Below, one piece after another: positions 54,145 through 62,874 of a stretch of DNA of 64,000 nucleotides. The stretch is taken from NCBI RefSeq assembly GCF_900638335.1, contig NZ_LR134508.1, forward strand, positions 744,001 to 808,000, written 5' to 3'. This stretch comes from Campylobacter lari (GTDB taxonomy: Bacteria > Campylobacterota > Campylobacteria > Campylobacterales > Campylobacteraceae). Position 1 is the stretch's first letter, and each line of letters opens with the position of its first letter. The notes under the pieces are model-generated. The model was not told where the DNA came from and did not search any database. It saw nothing but the letters and a program-made list of their open reading frames with translations. The position numbers were made by a program, and so were the translations under genes.

Positions 54145-56343
54145 TTAAGTTTTTAAAGATAAATAATGTACAAGTTGCCCAAGTGCAATAGAACTATCAT
54201 TACAAGGATATTGTAAAGAAGTTTTATAAGCAAAATTTTTTCGATCTAAAATTTCAAGTAAGGTTTTGTTTTGAAATACCCCGCCACATAAAAGTACTTC
54301 TTCTTTAAAATCTTTTGAATATTCTATAATTAAATTTGCAATGCCATTAAGCAAACCTGTACTAATTTTAACCTTATCTTTATCTTCTAAAGCTTGTAAA
54401 AAGGCATTTTTAAAGCAAATTTCTTTTTCTTGGATATCAAATTTGTAACTATAATCAAGATTTTTATCATAATATTTTTCCATTAAAAGTCCAATTTGTG
54501 CTTCATAATCAAGCTTTTGTATATCAAAAGTAAAAGCGCCAAAAGCATCAATAATCCTACCAAGAGAACTCGTATGTAAAGAGCTTTGAGCATGAATTTT
54601 TTTAAGATTGTTTAATTTTACTTGAGAAAATTTAGCCAAAAACTCGCTAGCTTTGCTTTCTAAATTAAAATCAAAGATCAAAGCTAAAGCTAAATTTGCG
54701 ATATTTTTAATATCTGTATTAATGAGTTTGAAATTTTTAAAATGATTTAGCCTTTCATAGTTTTTTAAATTCGCTTTAAAAATTTCCCCACCCCAAATTT
54801 TTCCATCATCTCCATAACCTGTTCCATCAAAAATAAAGGCCAAAACATCGTTTTTATAAATTTTATGTTCAAATAAACAAGCACACAAATGCGCATAGTG
54901 ATGTTGCACGCGAAAATTTTTATAATTTTTAAATTCTTTTACATAATTAAATTGTGGGTGTTTATCGCTTAAAATCTGATCAAAATTTAGTTTATAAGAG
55001 TTTTGAAAGAAAGTTAAAATTTTAAAAAATCTCTCTTGTATGTCTAAACTTTTCATATCACCTATATAAGGAGAAATGAAAATTTGATTTTTAAAAAAAC
55101 ATGCAAATTCATTTTTTAACTCACTCCCTAGAGCGAGAATATTTTCTTTTACATTAAAAATATCTACTGTGTTAATATAAAGCGGGTTAAGACCCCTTGA
55201 AGTCCTTAAAAACATAGTTTTTTCGCTAATAACTTGAGCAATGCTATCATCGCTTGAATTATAAATTGCTCTATCATAATCAAGATAAAAATCAAATACA
55301 TCGCTAAGTTGCTCTAAAAGTTTTGCTTCTTCATAAATAATGCTTTGTGAACTTAGATTAGCACTTGTTGCAATGATAGGTTTTTTAAAATGCTCAAAAA
55401 GCATTAAATGCGTTCCCATATAAGCTAACATAATGCCTATTTTATTGGTATCTGGTGCTAAGCTTTTATGGATATTTTTGCTATTTAAAATAACTATGGG
55501 TTTTAAATTTGAAGTTAAAAGTTTTGCCTCAGCTTCATTGATAAAAGCTAATTCTTGAGCCATTTCAAGATCTTTTACCATAATAGCAAAAGGCTTTTTA
55601 GGGCGATTTTTGCGTATTCTAAGTTCATTTATAGCATTTTCATTTGTGCTATCACAAATTAAATGAAACCCACCCATACCTTTAAAAGCTATGATTTTAC
55701 CTTCTCCTAAAAGCTTTGCAAGTAAGATAAAAGCTTTTTCATCTTTGGCTAAAATATTTTGATTTTTATCTTTTAAAAAAATAGTAATTTTACATTTTGG
55801 ACATGAGAGTGGTTGAGCATGAAAGCGACGATTAGTAGGATCTTCATATTCGCTTTGACAAAAAGAACACATTTTAAACTCATCCATAGTCGTATTAACT
55901 CTATCATATGGAAGTTTTTTTATAATAGAAAATCTTGGTCCGCAATTTGTACAAGTAATAAAAGGATATTTAAAACGCGGATTTTTTTCATCATAAAATT
56001 CATTATAGCAATCCTCACAAAGAGCAAAATCACTCAAAATAGGACTAAATTTTTCACTATCTTGTGAAGCGCTTATGCTGAAATCATTATAAGTTTTTTG
56101 AAGTTTTTTATATGAAAAATCAAAATCATCTATCCTAGCCAAAGATGGTAGGTTAGTTAAGAGTTTTTCTTTAAAAATTTCTAATTCATCATTGCTACAC
56201 TCAAGGATTATAATAACACCTAAGCTATTATTATAAACTTCACCTTTTAAATTAAGCTCTTTGGCTATATTAAACACAAAAGGACGAAAGCCAACGCCTT
56301 GCACTAGCCCTTTAATATGAATTTCATATCCAAAGCGGGACAT
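54145..56343 (-). CDS. hypF: Carbamoyltransferase HypF
   Basis: Makes the carbamoyl group used for the hydrogenase cyanide ligands. The 732 residues contain an N-terminal acylphosphatase domain (VQGVGFRPFVFNIA), two zinc fingers (CEDCYNEFYDEKNPR; CTNCGPRF; CSFCQSEYED; CPKC), a YrdC-like domain with KGMGGFHLICD, and a Kae1-like domain with VQHHYAHLCACL, FDGTGYGDDGKIWGGE and CGGVFQN. It overlaps the upstream 513-aa gene by 20 nt. Confidence 0.95.
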   Translation of the reverse strand: MSRFGYEIHIKGLVQGVGFRPFVFNIAKELNLKGEVYNNSLGVIIILECSNDELEIFKEKLLTNLPSLARIDDFDFSYKKLQKTYNDFSISASQDSEKFSPILSDFALCEDCYNEFYDEKNPRFKYPFITCTNCGPRFSIIKKLPYDRVNTTMDEFKMCSFCQSEYEDPTNRRFHAQPLSCPKCKITIFLKDKNQNILAKDEKAFILLAKLLGEGKIIAFKGMGGFHLICDSTNENAINELRIRKNRPKKPFAIMVKDLEMAQELAFINEAEAKLLTSNLKPIVILNSKNIHKSLAPDTNKIGIMLAYMGTHLMLFEHFKKPIIATSANLSSQSIIYEEAKLLEQLSDVFDFYLDYDRAIYNSSDDSIAQVISEKTMFLRTSRGLNPLYINTVDIFNVKENILALGSELKNEFACFFKNQIFISPYIGDMKSLDIQERFFKILTFFQNSYKLNFDQILSDKHPQFNYVKEFKNYKNFRVQHHYAHLCACLFEHKIYKNDVLAFIFDGTGYGDDGKIWGGEIFKANLKNYERLNHFKNFKLINTDIKNIANLALALIFDFNLESKASEFLAKFSQVKLNNLKKIHAQSSLHTSSLGRIIDAFGAFTFDIQKLDYEAQIGLLMEKYYDKNLDYSYKFDIQEKEICFKNAFLQALEDKDKVKISTGLLNGIANLIIEYSKDFKEEVLLCGGVFQNKTLLEILDRKNFAYKTSLQYPCNDSSIALGQLVHYLSLKT

Positions 56344-57865
56344 CGCTTAACTTAAAAAATGGTATGTGTTTGAATACATTTTTACTAAGGCTTTTGTGCT
56401 CAAACAAGCTCCCACTAAGCACGGCGCAATCAACTTGCTCTTTAGCTTTTAAATCATCAAATAAATCCCTTAAAAAATACGCCAAACTCTCAACAACACC
56501 TAAGGCTATGATTTGATTTTCTACTCCAGCAAGCTTAAAACTCATCACACTTCTTAGTGTTTTAGTATAATCAAATTCTTTTTGCTTATTAAGCTTAAAG
56601 TCTATCCTAACACCTTTTGCCATTTTACTCTCATCTGCTAAGGCTAAAAGCGCTAATGCAGCACTTTGTACATCTTCATCAAGTTCTAAAATCATCCCTA
56701 CCATGCCAAAAAGATTAAAAAAATTATTAGCCATATTTAGTTCTTTTCGCACTAGGGTAAATTCTTTTTCATAATTAGCCAGTAATCTCTTAGCAACATC
56801 ATCTTGACTTATAGTTTCATAAAACTCATCAAAGCTTTTTGGTAAGCTAAGTTTTAAAAGATTTAGCTCTTTATCAAGTAAGATAATATCATCATTTCTT
56901 TTGCTAAGTTCTAAAAGCAAAGGCTTTTTGTCTTTAAAATCAGACAATATACAAGAAATTCTTGCAAAATTTTTATCTTCTTTTTGAAAAATCAAATTTT
57001 TAAACTCAGGTAAAATATAATCATAACCCCTGCAAACTACTAGTTCATTTTCGATTAAAGCCACTTCAAAATCATCTTCAAAATGTTCTAGCTTTTTAAA
57101 ATTTAAAAACTTAATTCCTTCTTTTTCAAACTCAAAACATAAGGCAAACAAGAAAAGATTATCATATATTTTTATTTTAAAGTACTCATGATTTAATTGA
57201 TGATTTTGTCTAAAAATAGCATTAAATTTAAGTTTCATTAGAGGTTTTTCAACCCCTGCTAAGATTTTAAACTGCTCGTTATTACAGGAAAAAAATGCAT
57301 TGATATGTTTTGGATCACAAGGCATTAAAAAATCATCTAATGCTTCATTAAAAATTTCAAAAGTATATACTCCTTTTGAGCTTTTAAAATGTATTTTTTC
57401 TTTGTTTTTTAATTTTTCTAAGGCTTTTTTTAGATTATCATGAAAATTTTCTTTAGTGATTTTTATAAAATTCTCTTCTATTTTAAATTCTTCTTCTACA
57501 AAAATACCCCATTCATTTTCTAAAAGTTCACCATTGGTATAAGCGTTTGCATTAAGTCTTGTTAAAAAACTTCTTTTAGTGAAGGTTTTTTCTTTTTTTA
57601 TGGGTGTAAAATCTTCTTCTATAACTTTTAAGTCAAATTTGTTTAAAAAAACACTATGGCTAATATTTTCTAAATTAGAACAAAAGGCTTGAATTTCATC
57701 TTTTTCACCCTTAACTTTAATGATGATTTTTTCATCTTTTTGCTCATAATCATACACATAATCCTTAGTATAATAAGCTAACAAATACTCAAAAATATCG
57801 TTTTTAGATTTATAATCAAAAGTAATTTCTAAAAGCAAGTTTAAAACCTTAAAATTAAATTTCAA
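56324..57865 (-). CDS. HypF-like protein of unknown function
   Basis: A 513-residue protein without an obvious assigned family. Its N-terminal part (DEKIIIKVKGEKDEIQAFCSNL) has an acylphosphatase-like beta-alpha-beta pattern like HypF residues 1-90. Its C-terminus (about 400-505) aligns by eye with the HypF Kae1-like end, including FNLFGMVGMILELDEDVQ versus the matching segment of HypF, and CAVLSGSLFEHKSL where HypF has LLCGGVFQNKTL. Zinc-finger cysteines and the HHYAH metal motif are absent. The annotated start is TTG at 57865; an SD-preceded TTG at 57838 is an alternative. It overlaps hypF by 20 nt, so it is in the hyp operon and probably linked to hydrogenase maturation. Confidence 0.72.
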   Translation of the reverse strand: MKFNFKVLNLLLEITFDYKSKNDIFEYLLAYYTKDYVYDYEQKDEKIIIKVKGEKDEIQAFCSNLENISHSVFLNKFDLKVIEEDFTPIKKEKTFTKRSFLTRLNANAYTNGELLENEWGIFVEEEFKIEENFIKITKENFHDNLKKALEKLKNKEKIHFKSSKGVYTFEIFNEALDDFLMPCDPKHINAFFSCNNEQFKILAGVEKPLMKLKFNAIFRQNHQLNHEYFKIKIYDNLFLFALCFEFEKEGIKFLNFKKLEHFEDDFEVALIENELVVCRGYDYILPEFKNLIFQKEDKNFARISCILSDFKDKKPLLLELSKRNDDIILLDKELNLLKLSLPKSFDEFYETISQDDVAKRLLANYEKEFTLVRKELNMANNFFNLFGMVGMILELDEDVQSAALALLALADESKMAKGVRIDFKLNKQKEFDYTKTLRSVMSFKLAGVENQIIALGVVESLAYFLRDLFDDLKAKEQVDCAVLSGSLFEHKSLSKNVFKHIPFFKLSDVPLWI

Positions 57866-57907
57866 AAGTATAAATATAGCAATTTTAATTCTAAGGAAAG
57901 CTTAAAA

Positions 57908-57932
57908 AAGCTATCTAAAATATAGATAGCTT
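57908..57932 (-). terminator. Terminator after the peptidase E gene
   Basis: AAGCTATCTA (57908-57917) and TAGATAGCTT (57923-57932) form a 10-bp stem with a 5-nt loop. On the minus strand it is followed by a T run (CTTTTTTAAG), the standard rho-independent layout. It separates pepE from the hyp operon downstream. Confidence 0.85.
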
Positions 57933-57938
57933 GTTATT

Positions 57939-58760
57939 TTAGTAGTTAAATTCAGAACCAATGGCGATTTTTTGAATTTCTTTTTTATTTTCAAGTTTTA
58001 AAAGTGGAGCATTTTTATCTACACCTAAAACTTTTGCTTTTTTGCCATCAAGTAACAATGCAACACCTTCTGGTAAAGCATAAACAACTACTTTAGGATT
58101 TACAATCAAAAACTCTTCAAGTCTTTCTTCGCGGCTTTCACCATTGTGTCCTACTGGTTTACCTGAGATAAAATGTGGGTTGATTTGATGAGGGAAGATA
58201 TTAAAAGTATTGAATGATTTTGGTTCAACTATAGGCATATCATTAGTTGTCATCATAGTTGCACCTGCTACGTTTGAGCCTGCTGACCAACCAACATAAG
58301 GCACACCCTCACTTACCCTTTTTGCGATGAGTTCTACTAGGTTATTATTATAAAGCTGATTAACTAATTCAAAAGTATTTCCACCCCCTACAAAAATCGC
58401 ATCAGCACTTTTAACAATATCAGCAGCATTACCCCTATGTACGCTAACTATTTGAAGTCCTAAGCTTTCTAAAGCTTTAGCAACTTGTGCTTCATATTGC
58501 TCATAAGTTTTTCTAACACCTGCATAAGGTATAAAAGCTACTTTTTTACCTTTTAAGTTGTTTTTTTCAACAAATTCTTTAAGCCAAGGTAAAGCATGAT
58601 TTAAATATCCAGTATCTTTATAACCTGAACTTGAGAGCAATAAAGCTTTTTGTTTATCTTTTGGGAAATTAACTACATCATTAGCATTTAAAGCTACCCC
58701 GCTAAAAAGCATAGCAGCTAAACCAATAGCACCTACTTTCAATAAACTTCTTCTTTTCAT
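57939..58760 (-). CDS. pepE: Peptidase E (alpha-aspartyl dipeptidase) with Tat-type signal
   Basis: Serine peptidase of family S51 that cleaves N-terminal aspartyl dipeptides. The triad is Ser159 (GWSAGSN), Asp174 and His196 (NPHF), with the same spacing (15 and 22 residues) as in Salmonella PepE. Unusually, the protein starts with MKRRSLLKVGAIGLAAMLFSG ending LNA, a twin-arginine signal with a cleavage site after about residue 26. The standard enzyme is cytoplasmic. Export suggests a periplasmic role such as peptide use. It has its own promoter region and terminator. Confidence 0.9.
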   Translation of the reverse strand: MKRRSLLKVGAIGLAAMLFSGVALNANDVVNFPKDKQKALLLSSSGYKDTGYLNHALPWLKEFVEKNNLKGKKVAFIPYAGVRKTYEQYEAQVAKALESLGLQIVSVHRGNAADIVKSADAIFVGGGNTFELVNQLYNNNLVELIAKRVSEGVPYVGWSAGSNVAGATMMTTNDMPIVEPKSFNTFNIFPHQINPHFISGKPVGHNGESREERLEEFLIVNPKVVVYALPEGVALLLDGKKAKVLGVDKNAPLLKLENKKEIQKIAIGSEFNY

Positions 58761-58834
58761 TGTTTCTCCTTTAAAGAAATATTTAAAAACTATTTATTTT
58801 AATAAATAATTATTTAAAATAAAATAAATTTTTA

Positions 58835-59500
58835 TTAATAAATAAAACTTTTTAAAAGAGCTTCACATGCTTTATAATCAGGCATTAATTTATACAAAAA
58901 ATCATAAAATTCTTTTTGATGATGTGGATAAATTAAATGTGTAAGTTCATGCAAAATCACATATTCTATAGCTTTTATAGGTTTTTGCATAAGTTTTAAA
59001 TTTAAGTTTATGTATGCTTTTTGATGATTGCAAGAACCCCATCTTGAAATCATTTCCTTAATACAAATTCTTTGCACCTTTCTTTCAAAAGCAAATTCCC
59101 ATTTTTTTATATAAAACTCAAAAATCACTCTAGCACTACGCCTTAAGAAAAGATCTAAGGCTTTTTGATTTTTTGCAAAGATTTTACCTTTTTTAATAAA
59201 TACTTTTTTATAATTTTCATCAAAGACTAACTTGTATTTTCTACCTAAAAAATATAGCTCATCACTTGCTATAACTACCCTTTTTAAAGAAAGTTCTTTT
59301 TCTTTGGCTCTAATCCAACTTTCATTTTTTTCTAAAAATCTTAAAACATCTCTTTGCTCATAATATAGCGGTATGCTAAGCTTGAAATTTAAATCTCTAT
59401 CTATTCTAAGTCTTAGATATTTAAGTTTTTTCTTTTCAAAAGCAAAACGAAATTCTTTAAATTCTAAAATTCCTTTTATACTAGTGCTTTGCCTTGCCAT
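58835..59500 (-). CDS. YgjP-type metallopeptidase (DUF45, M48-like)
   Basis: A 221-residue protein with the zinc-binding motif HELTHLIYPHHQKEF and the upstream SRWGSCNHQKAYINLN that defines the YgjP/DUF45 family. No signal peptide is seen, so it is cytoplasmic. The family is linked to metal-dependent proteolysis but substrates are unknown. It overlaps the MATE gene by 25 nt. Confidence 0.88.
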   Translation of the reverse strand: MARQSTSIKGILEFKEFRFAFEKKKLKYLRLRIDRDLNFKLSIPLYYEQRDVLRFLEKNESWIRAKEKELSLKRVVIASDELYFLGRKYKLVFDENYKKVFIKKGKIFAKNQKALDLFLRRSARVIFEFYIKKWEFAFERKVQRICIKEMISRWGSCNHQKAYINLNLKLMQKPIKAIEYVILHELTHLIYPHHQKEFYDFLYKLMPDYKACEALLKSFIY

Positions 59501-60792
59501 TTTTTACTTTTCCATCTGTATGAATTAACTATACCGCGTAAAAACTCGTCTGCGCAAAAACCCATCCAAACTCCTAAAATTCCAAGTCCAGCATAAAAGC
59601 AAAGTATATAGCCCACAGGCAAAGAAACTCCAAGCATAAATACAACTCCACTTAAAAATGGAAATCTCGCATCACCACTTGCTCTTAATGAATTTACCAT
59701 GACTATATTAAATGTTCTTGAAATTTCTAAGAAAATCGAAAGTGCAAATAGTGGTATCATAAGTTCTTTTAAATTTTCCTCAAGTTTTATTACACCCATG
59801 GTAAAATCTTGCAAAACAAAATTTAACAAAGCTACAAAAGCACTTACAACTACACTAAAATACAAGGCTATCCAGGTATGTTTATAGGCTACATTTAAGT
59901 ATTTTGCACCGACTAATTTACCTATGATAATTTCATTTGCCACACTTATAGCTTGTCCTACCAACATGATAAGTAAAGAAATTTGAAAATAAATCGTTTG
60001 AACACTTAAGTTTTCTTTACCTAAACTTGCTACAAAAGCAAAGGCTATGGTGTATTGTATAAACCATATTAAATTTTCGCCGGCAGCAAATCCACCGATA
60101 TTTAAAATCTTTTTAAGTACAGCTTTTTCAAGGCTTATCATCTCTTTAATTTTAAGATGAATTTTGAGTTTAAAACTAAGTATTGCCACAAGCATGCCAA
60201 AAGCTACTAAACGCCCAAATATATTGCTAAGCCCTACTCCAAAAAGCTCTAATTTGGTAAAATGCAATACATAAAAATTTCCTATAAATATTACAACATT
60301 CATCAATAAAGTTACAAACATAACCCAATAAGCCATGTTGTATACTCTAATAATAGCAGCCAAAACTATACCCATGGCATCAAAAAATAAACAAATTCCA
60401 AGCATATGCAAGTAAATTTCACTATCTTTTAAAAGTTCATTTGGAATTTGTAAAAGGTAAAGCAAAAGCTCTCCATGCCATAAAATCAAACTTCCACACA
60501 CAAGTCCAATTAAGCCATTTAAAAATAAACTTTGATGGATTACTTTTCTAGCTAAAGTGTAATTTTTAGCTCCTAAAGCTTGAGCAATTACCACACTACA
60601 ACCCACACTTAAAAAGCTAAAAATAATAATAAATAAATCTGCTACTTGATTACCAGCACCCATAGCCCCAACTAAAAAGTTAGAATACTGCGAAACCATA
60701 ACGGTGTTAATAATCAAAGAAAAATATCTTAAAAACATTTCAAGTAGTATAGGCATACTAAGATGCTTGAGTGAAAGTTGTTTGCTTGCCAT
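59476..60792 (-). CDS. MATE-family multidrug efflux transporter
   Basis: A 438-residue membrane protein with about 12 helices and the MATE repeat pattern (LGAMGAGNQVADLF, AQALGAKNYTLARKV, ISVANEIIIGKLVGAKYLNVA). It exports organic cations or dyes with sodium or protons; the substrate is not predictable. It is upstream of the YgjP gene with a 25-nt overlap. Confidence 0.9.
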   Translation of the reverse strand: MASKQLSLKHLSMPILLEMFLRYFSLIINTVMVSQYSNFLVGAMGAGNQVADLFIIIFSFLSVGCSVVIAQALGAKNYTLARKVIHQSLFLNGLIGLVCGSLILWHGELLLYLLQIPNELLKDSEIYLHMLGICLFFDAMGIVLAAIIRVYNMAYWVMFVTLLMNVVIFIGNFYVLHFTKLELFGVGLSNIFGRLVAFGMLVAILSFKLKIHLKIKEMISLEKAVLKKILNIGGFAAGENLIWFIQYTIAFAFVASLGKENLSVQTIYFQISLLIMLVGQAISVANEIIIGKLVGAKYLNVAYKHTWIALYFSVVVSAFVALLNFVLQDFTMGVIKLEENLKELMIPLFALSIFLEISRTFNIVMVNSLRASGDARFPFLSGVVFMLGVSLPVGYILCFYAGLGILGVWMGFCADEFLRGIVNSYRWKSKKWQGKALV

Positions 60793-60826
60793 AAATACTC
60801 TTTTTGATAATAAATTTTTGAAAGTA

Positions 60827-60857
60827 AAAAAGTAATTTTACTTAAAAATTACTTTTT
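60827..60857 (-). terminator. Terminator after the DUF2920 gene
   Basis: AAAAAGTAATTTT (60827-60839) and AAAATTACTTTTT (60845-60857) form a 13-bp stem with a 5-nt loop. It lies between the DUF2920 stop (60873) and the MATE start (60792), both on the minus strand, and the A/T-rich arm provides a U-rich end. Confidence 0.75.
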
Positions 60858-60872
60858 ATAAAATAAATAATA

Positions 60873-62074
60873 TCAAATTGAATTTATTATACTTAAAACA
60901 ATTTGCTCATTTTTCTCTTTAAAAGTATATATTAAATCATCACATTTATACGAGATTTCTTTTTTACAAGTTTTATCTTTTAAAGATTCTTGTAGAATTT
61001 GCGGTAAGTGTTTTTTGATTAAAGTTTTTATTGACATTCCTAATCCGTGATTTAAATTTTTAACTAATCTACCATCTATTTGTTTTTCACAATTAATTTC
61101 ATACAAACAAACATCAAATCCTAATTCACTCAAAAACACATACAGTTCTTTCTTGTTCTTAAACGGCGCTATGGTATCATATATACTATGATAGCTAATA
61201 TAAGGAATTTTTCTATAACTTGATTGAAGTTTTAAATGTTCATAATTTAAAATATCTCTAATGCTTTTTCTTGCATTAGAAAAATAACAAGGAGAATATT
61301 GATTAGATGTCCAAAAACTTTTAGTAAACAAAAATAAATCAATATTTTCAGAGTAATTTATATAAAATTCGCAGTTCTTAGTATAATCAATTTCTTTAGA
61401 AAAACCTAAATACGCAAGAGGTGTTTGTGCATAAGAAGAATTATCTATTATGCCATCTATAATCCAAGGACTTATTTTAGCACATAAATTTGCCAAATAT
61501 CCTCCATGGGAGCTACCGACTAAAATTACTGGTATATCCCCCCCCCACTCATATTTTTTTGCACATGTAATATAGCATTAGATATATCTATTGCTTGCAT
61601 GATGCCAAAATTTTGATACTCATTTTTAGTTGGTTTTAAAGTGGCACTAAGTTGAATTTTACTTTGATTGTGAATTTTATTTGTTGATTTTAATTCAATC
61701 ATCTGCTGGTCTATATATTTTAAATCATCATAGGCAAAATCTTTCCATTTTATGCCAAAAGCTTTACATGAATGTTCTAGTATAAATTTATCTATATTAT
61801 CAAATATTATTTTTGCACCATTATTCAATCTTGAACCAATACAGTGATACTCAACACTAAGTACAATTACATCAAAATTACTACATATGGTTTCAGCTAA
61901 ATGTCTTCTATAATCACTATTTACATCATCTCCAAATCCAGAAATAATGCAAACAATAGCTTTCATTTGTTTACTATTATCATAAGTGATTTTATATTCT
62001 AGTTTACTTTCTCTTTTTATATTTAATTCTACATCATCGCAAGAGTCTATGAAATAGATTTGATTTATGAGCAT
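60873..62074 (-). pseudogene. DUF2920 alpha/beta hydrolase, phase-variable, OFF in this sequence
   Basis: Two reading frames (62074-61526 and 61496-60873) join into one 400-residue protein if the G tract at 61538-61546 is 10 instead of 9 (or 7). With G9 the first frame stops seven codons later at GGGIYQ. The joined product has the nucleophile elbow GSSHGGY (Ser189), Asp300 (IYDTIAP) and His343 (LNHGLGM), a plausible catalytic triad. The family resembles the C. jejuni 617 group of contingency genes. The state is OFF in this molecule but reversible, so this is not a true decay. Start ATG 62074 has an AAGG site. Confidence 0.85.
61538..61546 (-). repeat. Poly-G contingency tract (G9)
   Basis: Nine C on the plus strand, G9 in the gene. 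It is the only G/C homopolymer of this length that I saw in the window, which stands out in an AT-rich genome. Adding one G restores the frame; G8 gives a different early stop. Confidence 0.92.
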
Positions 62075-62083
62075 ATTAAGCCT

Positions 62084-62123
62084 TTTAGAAATTTTGATTA
62101 ATTATATCATCAAAATTTCTAAA
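62084..62123 (-). promoter_or_regulatory. Inverted repeat with -10 box in its loop, upstream of the DUF2920 gene
   Basis: TTTAGAAATTTTGAT (62084-62098) and its complement ATCAAAATTTCTAAA (62109-62123) form a perfect 15-bp stem with a 10-nt loop. On the minus strand the loop contains TATAAT (62101-62106), 27 nt upstream of the DUF2920 ATG. The element could terminate the pst operon (which ends at 62134) and also be the promoter/operator of the next gene. No clear U run follows. Confidence 0.6.
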
Positions 62124-62133
62124 TAGATAAAAA

Positions 62134-62874
62134 TTACCCAAAAGCTCCATTTAAATAAGCTTTTGTTTTTTCTTCTTTAGGATTTTCAAAAAATTCCTTA
62201 CTCTCTCCAAATTCTACAAGTTCTCCTAAATGAAAAAACGCAGTATAATCAGCCACGCGCTTACCTTGTTGCATGTTATGCGTTACCATAACCATAGAAA
62301 GATTATGACTTAATTCTTTAATAAGTTCTTCTATAACACTTGAAGATATAGGATCAAGTGCAGAAGTTGGTTCATCTAAAAGTAATAATTTTGGCTTTAT
62401 AGCTAAAGCTCTTGCTATACAAAGGCGTTGTTGCTGACCACCTGAAAGCGCTAAAGCATTTTGTTTTAGTTTATCTTTTACCTCCTCAAAAAGACCCACT
62501 TTTTTAAGACATTCTTCCACCAAAGCATCTTCTTCATCTTTGCTTTTGATCATTCCATGGAGTTTTGGTGCATAAGAAATATTATCATAAATGCTTTTTA
62601 CAAAAACATTAGGTTGTTGAAATACCATTCCAACTTTTTTTCTAAGCACAACTAAATCTTGATTTTTAACATCTTTCCCATCAATCTCAACAAGACCATC
62701 GATTTTTGCTATTTTATCATTCATCCTATTAAAACAACGCAAAAATGTGGATTTTCCACAGCCTGAAGCACCTATTAAAGCTGTTATTTTATTTTTTTGA
62801 ATTTCGATATTAATATCAAATAAAGCCTGTTTTTTACCATAAAATAAATTTAAATTTGTTGTTTTTGCTATCAT
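62134..62874 (-). CDS. pstB: Phosphate ABC transporter ATPase
   Basis: Cytoplasmic ATPase of the high-affinity phosphate importer. The 246 residues have Walker [20 protein letters not shown], the Q-loop VFQQPNVF, the signature [15 protein letters not shown] and Walker [17 protein letters not shown]. The PstB-specific [10 protein letters not shown] is clear. ATG 62874 is used; a longer reading from 63003 is open but lies in pstA. It overlaps pstA by 4 nt. Confidence 0.95.
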   Translation of the reverse strand: MIAKTTNLNLFYGKKQALFDINIEIQKNKITALIGASGCGKSTFLRCFNRMNDKIAKIDGLVEIDGKDVKNQDLVVLRKKVGMVFQQPNVFVKSIYDNISYAPKLHGMIKSKDEEDALVEECLKKVGLFEEVKDKLKQNALALSGGQQQRLCIARALAIKPKLLLLDEPTSALDPISSSVIEELIKELSHNLSMVMVTHNMQQGKRVADYTAFFHLGELVEFGESKEFFENPKEEKTKAYLNGAFG

